Below, piece by piece: positions 10,160 to 15,370 of a DNA stretch of 31,976 bases. Below the pieces are notes generated by a model that saw only the letters and a program-made list of their open reading frames with translations, did no database searches and had not been told where the DNA came from. Origin of the DNA: a virus; the IMG/VR virus record IMGVR_UViG_3300021962_000392, positions 1-31,976 of that record. The stretch is one strand, 5' to 3'. Both the position numbers and the translations under genes were made by a program. Each line of letters starts with the position of its first letter. The stretch's first letter is position 1.

Positions 10160-10170
10160 GGAATATAAAT

Positions 10171-10320
10171 ATGCCTATACACAGAGCAACTGGCCCCAGA
10201 GGCGGAAAAGGATACCAATATGGAAAGACCGGTAAAGTTTACCCCACCCGTGCTGGAGCAGTTGCTCAGGCTAGGGCCATTAGAGCCAGTCAGGCTAACG
10301 CCGCCAAGAAAAAGAAATAA
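10171..10320 (+). CDS. Small basic conserved-type phage protein (49 aa)
   Basis: The ORF runs ATG 10171 to TAA 10320, with aaggaa upstream. The product is basic, with RGGKGYQYGKTGKVYPTRA in the first half and AAKKKK at the end. The pattern GGxxYGKxGKVYPTxxxAxxQxxAIxAS is one I recognise from many short phage ORFs next to lysis or morphogenesis genes; its function is not known to me. It shares the GC-richer codon use of the upstream fibre. It lies between the fibre and the lysis-like genes. Confidence 0.7.
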   Translation: MPIHRATGPRGGKGYQYGKTGKVYPTRAGAVAQARAIRASQANAAKKKK

Positions 10321-10353
10321 TCTCGACGACATAGTTGTTGATAAGGAACTGTT

Positions 10354-10722
10354 ATGGACACGATCAGCACACAATCAATGGCTACGAGCACAAAGAGAAC
10401 AAGAGTTAGAAAACTTAAAAAGGAAACTGAAGCCGTGAGCCAGATAGACTCAACAGAAGCAAGATTAAGCACTCACGAGCAAGTGTGCTCCGAGCGTTAT
10501 AAGGCCATTGAAAATCGTATGGATAGTATAGAAACTCGTTTTGACTCTCTGAGTCGTGATCTTAAAGAACTCAAACAAACCAATGATCGGCAGTTTGGCG
10601 AGATCAAACAAATGCTGAGTGCTGCCAAAGATGAAAAGTTCAAGACCGTGATCACCGCTACTGCTACCGTTATTGTTGGCTTACTGGCCATGCTGGGATA
10701 TGTGATTACACATCTAAAATAA
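10354..10722 (+). CDS. Coiled-coil protein with C-terminal membrane anchor (lysis-associated candidate)
   Basis: This 122-aa protein has a basic N-terminus (residues 10-25). A long heptad-patterned coiled coil follows (about 40-90: CSERYKAIENRMDSIETRF and onward). One C-terminal transmembrane segment (about 97-118, VITATATVIVGLLAMLGYVI) ends the chain. This architecture matches XhlA-type haemolysin/lysis accessory proteins encoded beside holins. Its TAA overlaps the next gene's ATG (TAATG), and RBS aaggaac precedes its start. A lysis role is inferred from architecture and from the neighbouring holin candidate. A tail-associated membrane protein is the alternative. Confidence 0.6.
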   Translation: MDTISTQSMATSTKRTRVRKLKKETEAVSQIDSTEARLSTHEQVCSERYKAIENRMDSIETRFDSLSRDLKELKQTNDRQFGEIKQMLSAAKDEKFKTVITATATVIVGLLAMLGYVITHLK

Positions 10723-11168
10723 TGCCTAAGTATGAAGATTATGATGATACTAGTTTTCCACTTTCGGAAGCTGCTACGGCGTCTCTGTCTCGTCGTACTG
10801 AAACTATTAATAGTTCCACCTCTACTCTTAATAATGTTAGTGCTTCTATTGCTGCCACCGCGGGAGCGGCTAGCATCACTGCTGCTGGAGGTGCTCATTC
10901 TGAAATAGAGAATACCAACACAGATTGGGTAAACAACAAATGGCGACCAATGATGGGTTGGATGTATATGTCTATATGTCTATTTGACTTTATGATTGCA
11001 CCAATTCTCTGGAGTGTTATTCAAGCTCTTGGTAATGGTGGTAAAGTAGAACTACAATGGCAACCACTAACTCTTCAAGGTGCAGGTTTATTTCACGTTG
11101 CGATGGGTGCTGTGTTAGGTATTACTGCATTTGGTAGAACTAAAGAAAAATTAGAAAACAAATCTTAA
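10722..11168 (+). CDS. Holin candidate with two membrane segments
   Basis: The 148-aa protein has a Ser/Thr/Ala-rich soluble N-terminal half. A Lys-Trp-Arg-Pro motif (about residues 72-75) then introduces a first membrane segment (about 77-103, MGWMYMSICLFDFMIAPILW). A polar linker with QWQPLTLQGAG follows, then a second segment (about 120-137, GLFHVAMGAVLGITAF) and a charged tail RTKEKLENKS. The WRP motif before a TM and the charged C-terminus fit the GTA-type 3TM holin family in outline. It is translationally coupled to the coiled-coil membrane gene. No endolysin gene follows, which is unusual for a lysis cassette. Confidence 0.55.
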   Translation: MPKYEDYDDTSFPLSEAATASLSRRTETINSSTSTLNNVSASIAATAGAASITAAGGAHSEIENTNTDWVNNKWRPMMGWMYMSICLFDFMIAPILWSVIQALGNGGKVELQWQPLTLQGAGLFHVAMGAVLGITAFGRTKEKLENKS

Positions 11169-11174
11169 CGGCAC

Positions 11175-11194
11175 TTATTTACGAGAGTAAATAA
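11175..11194 (+). promoter_or_regulatory. GNRA-tetraloop hairpin at the ribosome-binding region of the HTH gene
   Basis: An 8-bp perfect stem (TTATTTAC 11175-11182 with GTAAATAA 11187-11194) closes a GAGA tetraloop. It ends three bases before ATG 11198 and occupies the place where a Shine-Dalgarno sequence should be; no strong SD is visible outside it. This predicts translational control of the downstream gene, but no T-run follows, so it is not a terminator. Confidence 0.55.
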
Positions 11195-11197
11195 AGC

Positions 11198-11944
11198 ATG
11201 AATAAAGATTTATGGACACATACACAAACAGCAGCTCAATATGGTACCAACGGTCCGTTGGGTAGTCCACGAAGTTGGCTGCGCAGATCTCTTGATGTTG
11301 CATCTCTTGATGATACAACATTTCAACCCGGTTCGCTTACTACTGGAGAGATCTCTATTGCTGGTGTATGGTATAAAACAGAAAATGGTTATGGTCTACC
11401 AATAACTGGTATGCATCGTGAACTGTTTAGATGGTTCGATATACCAGCACCAAGCAGTATAGCATCAAGTAGAACTACAAAAAATTTACACAGAGCAATT
11501 GGTGTTGCTGCAGCAGTTCCTCTGTCTGAAGTGCTACATTGGATTGCGGTATATAAAGAACATGGTGCCGCATTTACTTGGTGGAATACTCCTATCAATG
11601 CTGCTATACGAGCAGTTGATCCTACAGTTGGTCGAAGAGAACGAAGAAAACTAGATCACGCCGCAGTCTATAAGTTATTGGATGCTGGAAAAACACGAGT
11701 TGAAATCTCTAAGATATTGGAATTTCCAGCTGAGAATATTGACTATGTTATTAGAAAATGGCGAGCTGGTCTGCCTCTTGGTGAAAACTTTAAAAAGCCA
11801 AAGATAGATGCAGCTGCACTTCTGTCTGATTATGCAAACGGTTATAAGGCACGAGAACTTGCTGTTGTATATAACACATCAGAATCTTATGTATATAAAT
11901 TAATAGGCGAATCAAAGAAATGGCAAGACCTAAACCAACAATAA
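11198..11944 (+). CDS. Tandem helix-turn-helix DNA-binding protein (248 aa)
   Basis: The N-terminal ~145 residues are not recognised. The C-terminal part carries two HTH-like units: residues about 153-187 (AAVYKLLDAGKTRVEISKIL, then a second helix) and about 204-240 (AALLSDYANGYKARELAVVY, then SESYVYKLI). Repeated resolvase-like HTH units of this kind are usual in phage terminase small subunits, regulators and recombinases. A separate small terminase candidate exists at 20618, so a transcription or replication regulator is more likely. The gene lies downstream of the lysis-like genes, with a hairpin just before its start. Function is inferred from HTH shape only. Confidence 0.6.
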   Translation: MNKDLWTHTQTAAQYGTNGPLGSPRSWLRRSLDVASLDDTTFQPGSLTTGEISIAGVWYKTENGYGLPITGMHRELFRWFDIPAPSSIASSRTTKNLHRAIGVAAAVPLSEVLHWIAVYKEHGAAFTWWNTPINAAIRAVDPTVGRRERRKLDHAAVYKLLDAGKTRVEISKILEFPAENIDYVIRKWRAGLPLGENFKKPKIDAAALLSDYANGYKARELAVVYNTSESYVYKLIGESKKWQDLNQQ

Positions 11945-12204
11945 TATGTTCACACATGGAGTGTAATACACTATATGAAGTGTGTGATGCTGATGCAGTT
12001 TATGCTGTACTCTACCGAGGAAGAGCAATTAAAGTAAGGAAGAGTAATCCAGATGTAGCGTATCTTGGTTATAAGTACGGCAAGACTACTTTTCCAGAAG
12101 CAGGACATGCAATAAGATTAGCTGCAAAATTGAATGCTGCTCACAACACAGAAGATTTCAGCGTAGCTGTTTTGTCTGTTCAACGTATTGTACGAACAAA
12201 ATAG
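11920..12204 (+). CDS. Unrecognised small protein (94 aa)
   Basis: The gene overlaps the end of the HTH gene by 25 bp. The N-terminal MARPKPTIICSHMECNTLYEV contains two Cys and one His in the pattern C-x2-H-x2-C, without a clear second metal-binding pair. The middle is basic (RGRAIKVRK). No family was recognised. A later Met at 11956 would remove the overlap but also the Cys/His cluster, so I keep the longer start. The overlap suggests co-translation with the HTH protein. Confidence 0.6.
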   Translation: MARPKPTIICSHMECNTLYEVCDADAVYAVLYRGRAIKVRKSNPDVAYLGYKYGKTTFPEAGHAIRLAAKLNAAHNTEDFSVAVLSVQRIVRTK

Positions 12205-12222
12205 ACGGGCACTCCTACTGCG

Positions 12223-12230
12223 TATAAATA
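12223..12230 (+). promoter_or_regulatory. TATAAATA element (late-promoter-like -10)
   Basis: The sequence is TATAAATAAGGG, starting 19 bases after the preceding stop. The 9-mer TATAAATAA recurs near gene boundaries at 15324, 17907, 20587, 22512, 23987 and 27086. T4-type late promoters use TATAAATA as their only core element, but no gp55-like sigma was seen, so the promoter call is tentative. Here it would start a transcript at the structured segment that follows. Confidence 0.4.
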
Positions 12231-12328
12231 AGGGTACGATAGCTTGATCACTATCGAGACTGTACTCCGAGTATTGAGCCATTTTGAGCAGTCGAGCAGA
12301 GAGTCCGTCATGGGACTCTTTGTCTTTT
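12231..12328 (+). ncRNA. Candidate structured small RNA ending in a terminator
   Basis: This ~100-nt non-coding segment lies between a TATAAATA element and a rho-independent terminator. Three stems are visible. Stem 1 is CGATAG 12237-12242 with CTATCG 12251-12256. Stem 2 is GACTG 12258-12262 with CAGTC 12289-12293, enclosing TACT-CCG-AGTA. Stem 3 is the terminator at 12298-12321. No ORF of note lies inside. It could be a discrete phage sRNA or a structured 3' UTR of the upstream operon. Confidence 0.4.
12298..12328 (+). terminator. Rho-independent terminator
   Basis: A nine-pair stem (12298-12306 with 12313-12321, core GAGTCC/GGACTC, one G-T pair) with a six-base loop is followed by GTCTTTT. 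It would end transcription from the tail/lysis/HTH side before the control region. Confidence 0.75.
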
Positions 12329-12346
12329 CTGATGTAAAAATAGTAG

Positions 12347-12375
12347 TGTACATCTCCATGTGGATGATGTACAAT
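12347..12375 (+). promoter_or_regulatory. Promoter of the polymerase-like gene, overlapped by a palindrome
   Basis: TGTACA (12347-12352), a 17-bp spacer and TACAAT (12370-12375), with TG upstream of the -10, match the spacing and -35 of the four cassette promoters downstream. TGTACATC (12347-12354) and GATGTACA (12366-12373) are inverted repeats, extended inward by TCCA/TGGA, so nearly the whole promoter is one palindrome. A repressor or the phage polymerase could bind here. The regulated gene starts at 12405. Confidence 0.6.
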
Positions 12376-12404
12376 GATAAATAAACTTAACTTCGTGGCT
12401 CAAC

Positions 12405-13526
12405 ATGACCTATACACCTAACTTTTCTGATAAACGAGTTCGATCTCGCATAATCTCTGCAATCTCTTTTGCAAAGAAATATCTACGACAAGATAAACCA
12501 GTTTCTCTTGGTACTAGATGGATCCATCACAAGAATAATTTTGGTTGTGCTACTAATCCATTATCACAATATTGTCGAGATCAACTTCTCATCTGTGTTG
12601 ATGATAGATTCAATAAAGACCAGAAAATAACTAAGAAGTATATTCTTAATCAAACAGGTCTCGATCTACTAGAAAAAAAACTCGGTTTATTATCTAATAA
12701 AAAAACTCGTGTTATTTCTCTATCTAATATACACATACATACATATAGTGTATTACATCTTTCAGAGAAATTTAAATGTGAGTTAGATTCTGGTCTGGTC
12801 TATAAAGATAGCAGCCACAGATTATGGCATCCAATGCAAAGTTATCCACGAGCGGATAAAGAAGCAATCTTATCTTCTGCAGGATTAGTATATACATATG
12901 ATATTGTATGTTCTGCTCCGACATTATTACATCAATACTCTCAACAGATACCAGAGATTCTAGATAGTGATGGTACTTGGTTGCAGGGTCCAATGGATTT
13001 ATATCTGTTTCATTTAAGAGATTACATTAAAAACAGAAAAACTATTAGAAAAAGATTAGCTCAAGAATGTGGTGTAGACGAACAGATTATTAAACGACTA
13101 ATAAATGCACTATTTCAGGGTGGTGTTATTAGTTCATATCACAAGTCAGGTAGTTATGCAGAACTGAGTGGCGATATCTCTATCATCCAATTCTTACAAC
13201 AGCATCCAATTCTGGTAGGATTAAGAGAAGACATTAAAGTGATGTGGGAATATATATCACCAACTATGTACAGAAAGGTAATCAAAACAAAGAATGGAGT
13301 TATTAGAAAACTTCCAGTTTCTGGAAAACATAAAACTGCGCTGTATAGACAATTAGAAAGAAGAGTATTAGAAGTAGTTAAAGAGTACTTACATCGAACT
13401 GGAAATAAATGCTTTCTAGAACATGATGGTTGGTCTACTGAAAAACCAGTAGATTTAGTTGAGTTGCATTCCTCTATTCTGAAAGAAACTGGATTCGATA
13501 TTCTCTTCAGCACTAAAAAGATATAA
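12405..13526 (+). CDS. Candidate miniature single-subunit polymerase (T7 RNAP/Pol A-like palm motifs)
   Basis: The protein has 373 aa and is not closely similar to anything I know. Three motifs stand in the right order. Motif A-like YDIVCSAPTLLHQYSQ has D166, and D-x-x-C-S matches T7 RNAP around D537. Motif B-like GVDEQIIKRLINALFQGG has K230-R231 and G239, matching T7 K631-R632 and G640 in spacing. Motif C-like FLEHDGWST has H340-D341, compared with T7 HDSFGT at H811-D812. The Arg equivalent to T7 R627 is not seen and Tyr639 is replaced by Gln238. The protein is less than half the size of T7 RNAP. It could be an RNA or DNA polymerase or a primase, or the likeness could be chance. It is the only replication or transcription enzyme candidate here and sits beside repeats and its own promoter. 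The RBS is weak. Confidence 0.45.
   Translation: MTYTPNFSDKRVRSRIISAISFAKKYLRQDKPVSLGTRWIHHKNNFGCATNPLSQYCRDQLLICVDDRFNKDQKITKKYILNQTGLDLLEKKLGLLSNKKTRVISLSNIHIHTYSVLHLSEKFKCELDSGLVYKDSSHRLWHPMQSYPRADKEAILSSAGLVYTYDIVCSAPTLLHQYSQQIPEILDSDGTWLQGPMDLYLFHLRDYIKNRKTIRKRLAQECGVDEQIIKRLINALFQGGVISSYHKSGSYAELSGDISIIQFLQQHPILVGLREDIKVMWEYISPTMYRKVIKTKNGVIRKLPVSGKHKTALYRQLERRVLEVVKEYLHRTGNKCFLEHDGWSTEKPVDLVELHSSILKETGFDILFSTKKI
12727..12772 (+). repeat. Repeat A, inside the polymerase-like gene
   Basis: The core ATATAGTGTATTAC lies at 12743-12756. The segment 12743-12772 matches 13533-13562 directly (3 mismatches in 30). The segment 12727-12765 matches the reverse complement of 13581-13620 with one substitution and one indel. 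It encodes residues about 108-123 of the protein, so it is coding DNA shared with the non-coding region behind the gene. Confidence 0.8.
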
Positions 13527-13532
13527 TACATT

Positions 13533-13603
13533 ATATAGTGTATTACTTCTTACAGAGGAATTGGTGTGCTGATGAATCATCTGAAAGAAGTAATACACTA
13601 TAT
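13533..13603 (+). repeat. Large hairpin formed by repeats B and C
   Basis: Repeat B (13533-13555) pairs with repeat C (13581-13603) over 23 positions with a single mismatch and a 25-base loop. It begins seven bases after the stop of the polymerase-like gene. There is no T-run, so it is not a standard terminator. Possible roles are replication origin, protein-binding site or 3'-end protection. Confidence 0.75.
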
Positions 13604-13639
13604 GTATGTATGTTGTATATTATATAAGAAGAAATTTAT

Positions 13640-13759
13640 ATGAATCAGGTCTTAAAGAAAGAGATAAGAACTGGAAATCCTGATATAATAAGAACTGGAA
13701 ATCCTGATATAATAAGAACTGGAAATCCTGATATAATAAGAACTGGAAATTCCAGATAG
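13640..13759 (+). CDS. Micro-ORF encoding an octapeptide repeat (39 aa)
   Basis: The frame runs from ATG 13640 to TAG 13757-13759, with a weak purine stretch (aagaagaaa) upstream. After MNQVLKKE, the product repeats IRTGNPDI three times and ends IRTGNSR. The 24-bp DNA repeat length is a multiple of three, so an open frame comes easily, and the ORF could be a by-product of repeats that act as DNA. No known family; whether it is translated is uncertain. Confidence 0.3.
   Translation: MNQVLKKEIRTGNPDIIRTGNPDIIRTGNPDIIRTGNSR
13664..13750 (+). repeat. 24-bp tandem direct repeats (about 3.6 copies), iteron-like
   Basis: Identical units start at 13664, 13688 and 13712, each opening ATAAGAACTGGAAATCCTGA; a partial fourth copy starts at 13736 and decays after ATAAGAACTGGAAAT. 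Their position beside the polymerase-like gene, the hairpin and an AT-rich stretch is typical of iteron-type origins. The units also encode an in-frame peptide repeat. Confidence 0.85.
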
Positions 13760-14060
13760 AGATATGAAAGACCCAATACATATGTACCTCAAATAAAAAT
13801 CTCGTGTTATAGAAAATAGCAGAGAACTGAAACCTGTAGTATTACATCCTATCTCCTGTACATGCGGGACATCTATTAAATGAATACTCGTGTATTAGGA
13901 CCTCAGGTGACCTCAGGGATTTCGTGTTGATAGTTATACATCTCGAGAACGACGGCGAGTTTTGGTGCACCGGGACCAATATTTCATCAAAAAACATGCA
14001 TCCTGTATCATCCTGGATACACAATAGTTGACTAAATCTGTCAACTTCTGCACAAAGTTG
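13760..14060. other. Gene-free control region
   Basis: I see no credible gene on either strand here. It contains a direct repeat ACCTCAGG (about 13899-13906 and 13909-13916), a small stem CTCG...CGAG (about 13951-13970), GTATC...GATAC near 14005-14020, and a 7-bp inverted repeat AGTTGAC/GTCAACT (14026-14032, 14040-14046) just upstream of the first cassette promoter. A decayed cassette-like stretch GTAGTATTACATC lies at 13836-13848. It probably holds control or origin sequences. Confidence 0.5.
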
Positions 14061-14116
14061 TGTACAACACCAGAAAACTGTAGTATAATACATCTAACAG
14101 CAGAACAAAAGCTGTT
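14061..14116 (+). promoter_or_regulatory. Promoter-leader cassette 1
   Basis: TGTACA (14061-14066), 17-bp spacer, TATAAT (14084-14089). A hairpin follows six bases later: AACAGC 14096-14101 with GCTGTT 14111-14116. The shared leader tail with ACTCTTAAAGGAAA runs to the start at 14147. The hairpin begins where transcription should start, so the mRNA would carry a 5'-terminal stem. An inverted repeat at 14026-14046 lies upstream. Confidence 0.8.
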
Positions 14117-14146
14117 AAAACCTAAACTCTTAAAGGAAATCTTAAA

Positions 14147-14326
14147 ATGCATGCATCTCTTCGTGATCGTATCCAACAACACAGCCGTGAAGAAGTCTTC
14201 TTCTCATCTTTGTCTGACGGCCAACTTCAGTTTCTTTTCGATCTACTCAAAAACGGTATGGACGCTAAACGCGTACAACTAGCCGTTTGGAACCGTGAAG
14301 ATAGCACAAATCAGACTGCAGTATAA
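14147..14326 (+). CDS. Unrecognised small protein (59 aa)
   Basis: ATG 14147 to TAA 14324-14326, first gene of the first cassette operon, with AAAGGAAA upstream. The product is mostly helical in appearance, with LSDGQLQFLFDLLKNGMDAK in the middle and a polar tail. No family recognised. The strong promoter-leader suggests abundant expression, probably early after infection; the small size fits host-takeover proteins (inference). Confidence 0.7.
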   Translation: MHASLRDRIQQHSREEVFFSSLSDGQLQFLFDLLKNGMDAKRVQLAVWNREDSTNQTAV

Positions 14327-14359
14327 TAAACACATACACACACTAAACAGGAGAGAGAA

Positions 14360-14518
14360 ATGACTTTACTTGATATGATTCAAACTAACGCAAATGCCCG
14401 CAAAGTAGTTGATGAACTAAATGTAGCAGAGTTGATGGCCGCATTTAACATTACACTCACACAGGCCAAGCAGATCAAATATGTCAACGCATTGATCACA
14501 ATGAAAGAGGCCGCATAA
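14360..14518 (+). CDS. Unrecognised small protein (52 aa)
   Basis: ATG 14360 to TAA 14516-14518, preceded by the strong SD aggaga. It is predicted helical, with a segment LNVAELMAAFNITLTQAKQI that could be a small HTH. The TAA overlaps the next ATG (TAATG), so translation of the lipoprotein gene is coupled to it. No family recognised. Second gene of the cassette-1 operon. Confidence 0.7.
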   Translation: MTLLDMIQTNANARKVVDELNVAELMAAFNITLTQAKQIKYVNALITMKEAA

Positions 14519-14760
14519 TGAAACTTTACTCAAGTATTATACTCACTGCAGTACTAGGCACTTCTGGTTGTGCCCAAATTGCGCTGTATCATGACAGTGC
14601 TGATCCATGTCAGGGCCAATACTCTAGTCCTGAACGCAAACGAGAATTGGGTCGTCCAGCAGATTACAAGAATCCAGACTTCTGTAGATACGGTACTTTT
14701 TCAGGTCGGTTGCGGATTACAGATCCTACTGGACATACACTTGGCTACATTACTAAATGA
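14518..14760 (+). CDS. Small lipoprotein (80 aa)
   Basis: A signal peptide MKLYSSIILTAVLGTSGC ends in a lipobox-like TSGC with Cys18 as the predicted lipidated residue, so the mature protein would be about 63 aa in the envelope of a Gram-negative host. The mature part has two further Cys (in DPCQGQY and PDFCRYG). It is not proline-rich, which argues against a classic Rz1 spanin. A superinfection-exclusion or envelope role is possible. Its TGA stop is the first codon of a 25-bp segment repeated exactly at 15809-15833. Confidence 0.7.
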   Translation: MKLYSSIILTAVLGTSGCAQIALYHDSADPCQGQYSSPERKRELGRPADYKNPDFCRYGTFSGRLRITDPTGHTLGYITK

Positions 14761-14776
14761 ATACTTTTGTGCTATA

Positions 14777-14835
14777 TGTACATTGTATAAAAACTGATGT
14801 ATAATCTATCTAACAACAGCAATTCCGCTGTTGTT
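14777..14835 (+). promoter_or_regulatory. Promoter-leader cassette 2
   Basis: TGTACA (14777-14782), 17-bp spacer, TATAAT (14800-14805), then a 9-bp hairpin six bases later: AACAACAGC 14812-14820 with GCTGTTGTT 14827-14835, loop AATTCC. The leader tail ACTCTTAAAGG leads to ATG 14861. The stem differs from cassette 1 but keeps pairing, which supports selection for RNA structure. Confidence 0.8.
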
Positions 14836-14860
14836 TAACTTAAACTCTTAAAGGTAAATC

Positions 14861-15079
14861 ATGTCTTCTACAACTTCACAATTCCGTGTAATCTTTCACC
14901 GTCGGCCAGAACCTGGTGCACCGTTCCGCTGGACTATTGATGGTACCCTTGTCGATGCAACTGACGAAATCGATGCTGAATTGACTGCTCGTGTAAAAAT
15001 GAAACTCGATGGCAATTGGTACTTGCGTTCTATCGAAAATCTCTCAACCACCAACGAACTAAAGGACTTAATGAAATGA
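14861..15079 (+). CDS. Unrecognised small protein (72 aa)
   Basis: First gene of the cassette-2 operon, with AAAGG before the ATG. A beta-rich N-terminal half (QFRVIFHRR, PFRWTIDG) is followed by an acidic/helical part (DEIDAELTARVKMKL). No family recognised. Its TGA overlaps the next start (ATGA), giving coupled translation. Confidence 0.7.
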   Translation: MSSTTSQFRVIFHRRPEPGAPFRWTIDGTLVDATDEIDAELTARVKMKLDGNWYLRSIENLSTTNELKDLMK

Positions 15080-15243
15080 GCCGCATCTCTGAAACGCTAC
15101 TTGAAATAACCGAAATGCTACAGAGTGGCGTACCGCCTGCTACTGTAGCAGCAACTCTTGGCGTACCGTACGATTGGGTAAGTAGTACCTACACTATGAT
15201 GCTGTACGGAGAACCACCGCTTGACGACGAATACGAAGTGTAA
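15076..15243 (+). CDS. Small HTH-like protein (55 aa)
   Basis: The start is chosen at ATG 15076 because it overlaps the upstream stop (ATGA); a longer frame from 15016 would lie inside that gene. Residues about 19-40 (VPPATVAATLGVPYDWVSST) look like a helix-turn-helix of the resolvase or small-terminase type, followed by an acidic tail. It could be a small transcription regulator. No family assigned. Confidence 0.6.
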   Translation: MSRISETLLEITEMLQSGVPPATVAATLGVPYDWVSSTYTMMLYGEPPLDDEYEV

Positions 15244-15245
15244 TA

Positions 15246-15267
15246 CTTCAGTATACATATACTAAAG
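15246..15267 (+). promoter_or_regulatory. Short palindrome after the HTH-like gene
   Basis: AGTATA-CA-TATACT (15250-15263) is perfect, and CTT/AAG (15246-15248, 15265-15267) extend it past one mismatch. There is no T-run, so an operator or an mRNA 3' structure is likelier than a terminator. Confidence 0.4.
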
Positions 15268-15290
15268 TAAACATTTCTCGTGTGAAAAAA

Positions 15291-15322
15291 GTTGTACATA
15301 GTTGCACAAAACTGTGTACAAC
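15291..15322 (+). promoter_or_regulatory. Inverted repeat over the -35 of cassette 3
   Basis: GTTGTACA (15291-15298) and TGTACAAC (15315-15322) are perfect inverted repeats with a 16-bp gap; the right arm contains the -35 TGTACA. This is a plausible operator where a dimeric regulator would block or recruit RNA polymerase. Confidence 0.5.
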
Positions 15323-15370
15323 ATATAAATAAAGATGTATAATACATCTAACAGCAGCTGTTCTGCTGTT
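15315..15370 (+). promoter_or_regulatory. Promoter-leader cassette 3
   Basis: TGTACA (15315-15320), 17-bp spacer, TATAAT (15338-15343), hairpin six bases later: AACAGCAG 15350-15357 with CTGCTGTT 15363-15370. The leader tail CTTAACTCTTAAAGGAAAA leads to ATG 15399. The spacer contains TATAAATAA. It drives 15399-15811. Confidence 0.8.

Noticed and set aside
10220-10438. 72-aa frame overlapping the small basic protein and coiled-coil gene
   Set aside because: It is a shadow of the two in-frame genes, which have good ribosome-binding sites and sensible products.
11198-11944. Terminase small subunit
   Set aside because: HTH units would fit, but it lies far from the large subunit, and 20618-21037 is in the right place with the right build.
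13653-13760. CRISPR array
   Set aside because: The 24-bp units are in direct contact with no unique spacers, so they are simple tandem repeats.
13920-14020. tRNA gene
   Set aside because: Some stem potential but no cloverleaf, no T-loop GTTCRA consensus and no CCA-side pairing.
13842-14182. Minus-strand open frames of 82-83 aa in the gene-free region
   Set aside because: Low-complexity-free but unlikely: no SD, they run against all other genes and through the palindromes and first cassette promoter, and no family pattern is visible.
14028-14282. Plus-strand 84-aa frame over cassette 1
   Set aside because: It overlaps the promoter, leader and the 59-aa gene in another frame and has no ribosome-binding site.
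14518-14760. Rz1-type spanin
   Set aside because: It has a lipobox but is not proline-rich and has no overlapping Rz-like gene, so only a lipoprotein call is made.
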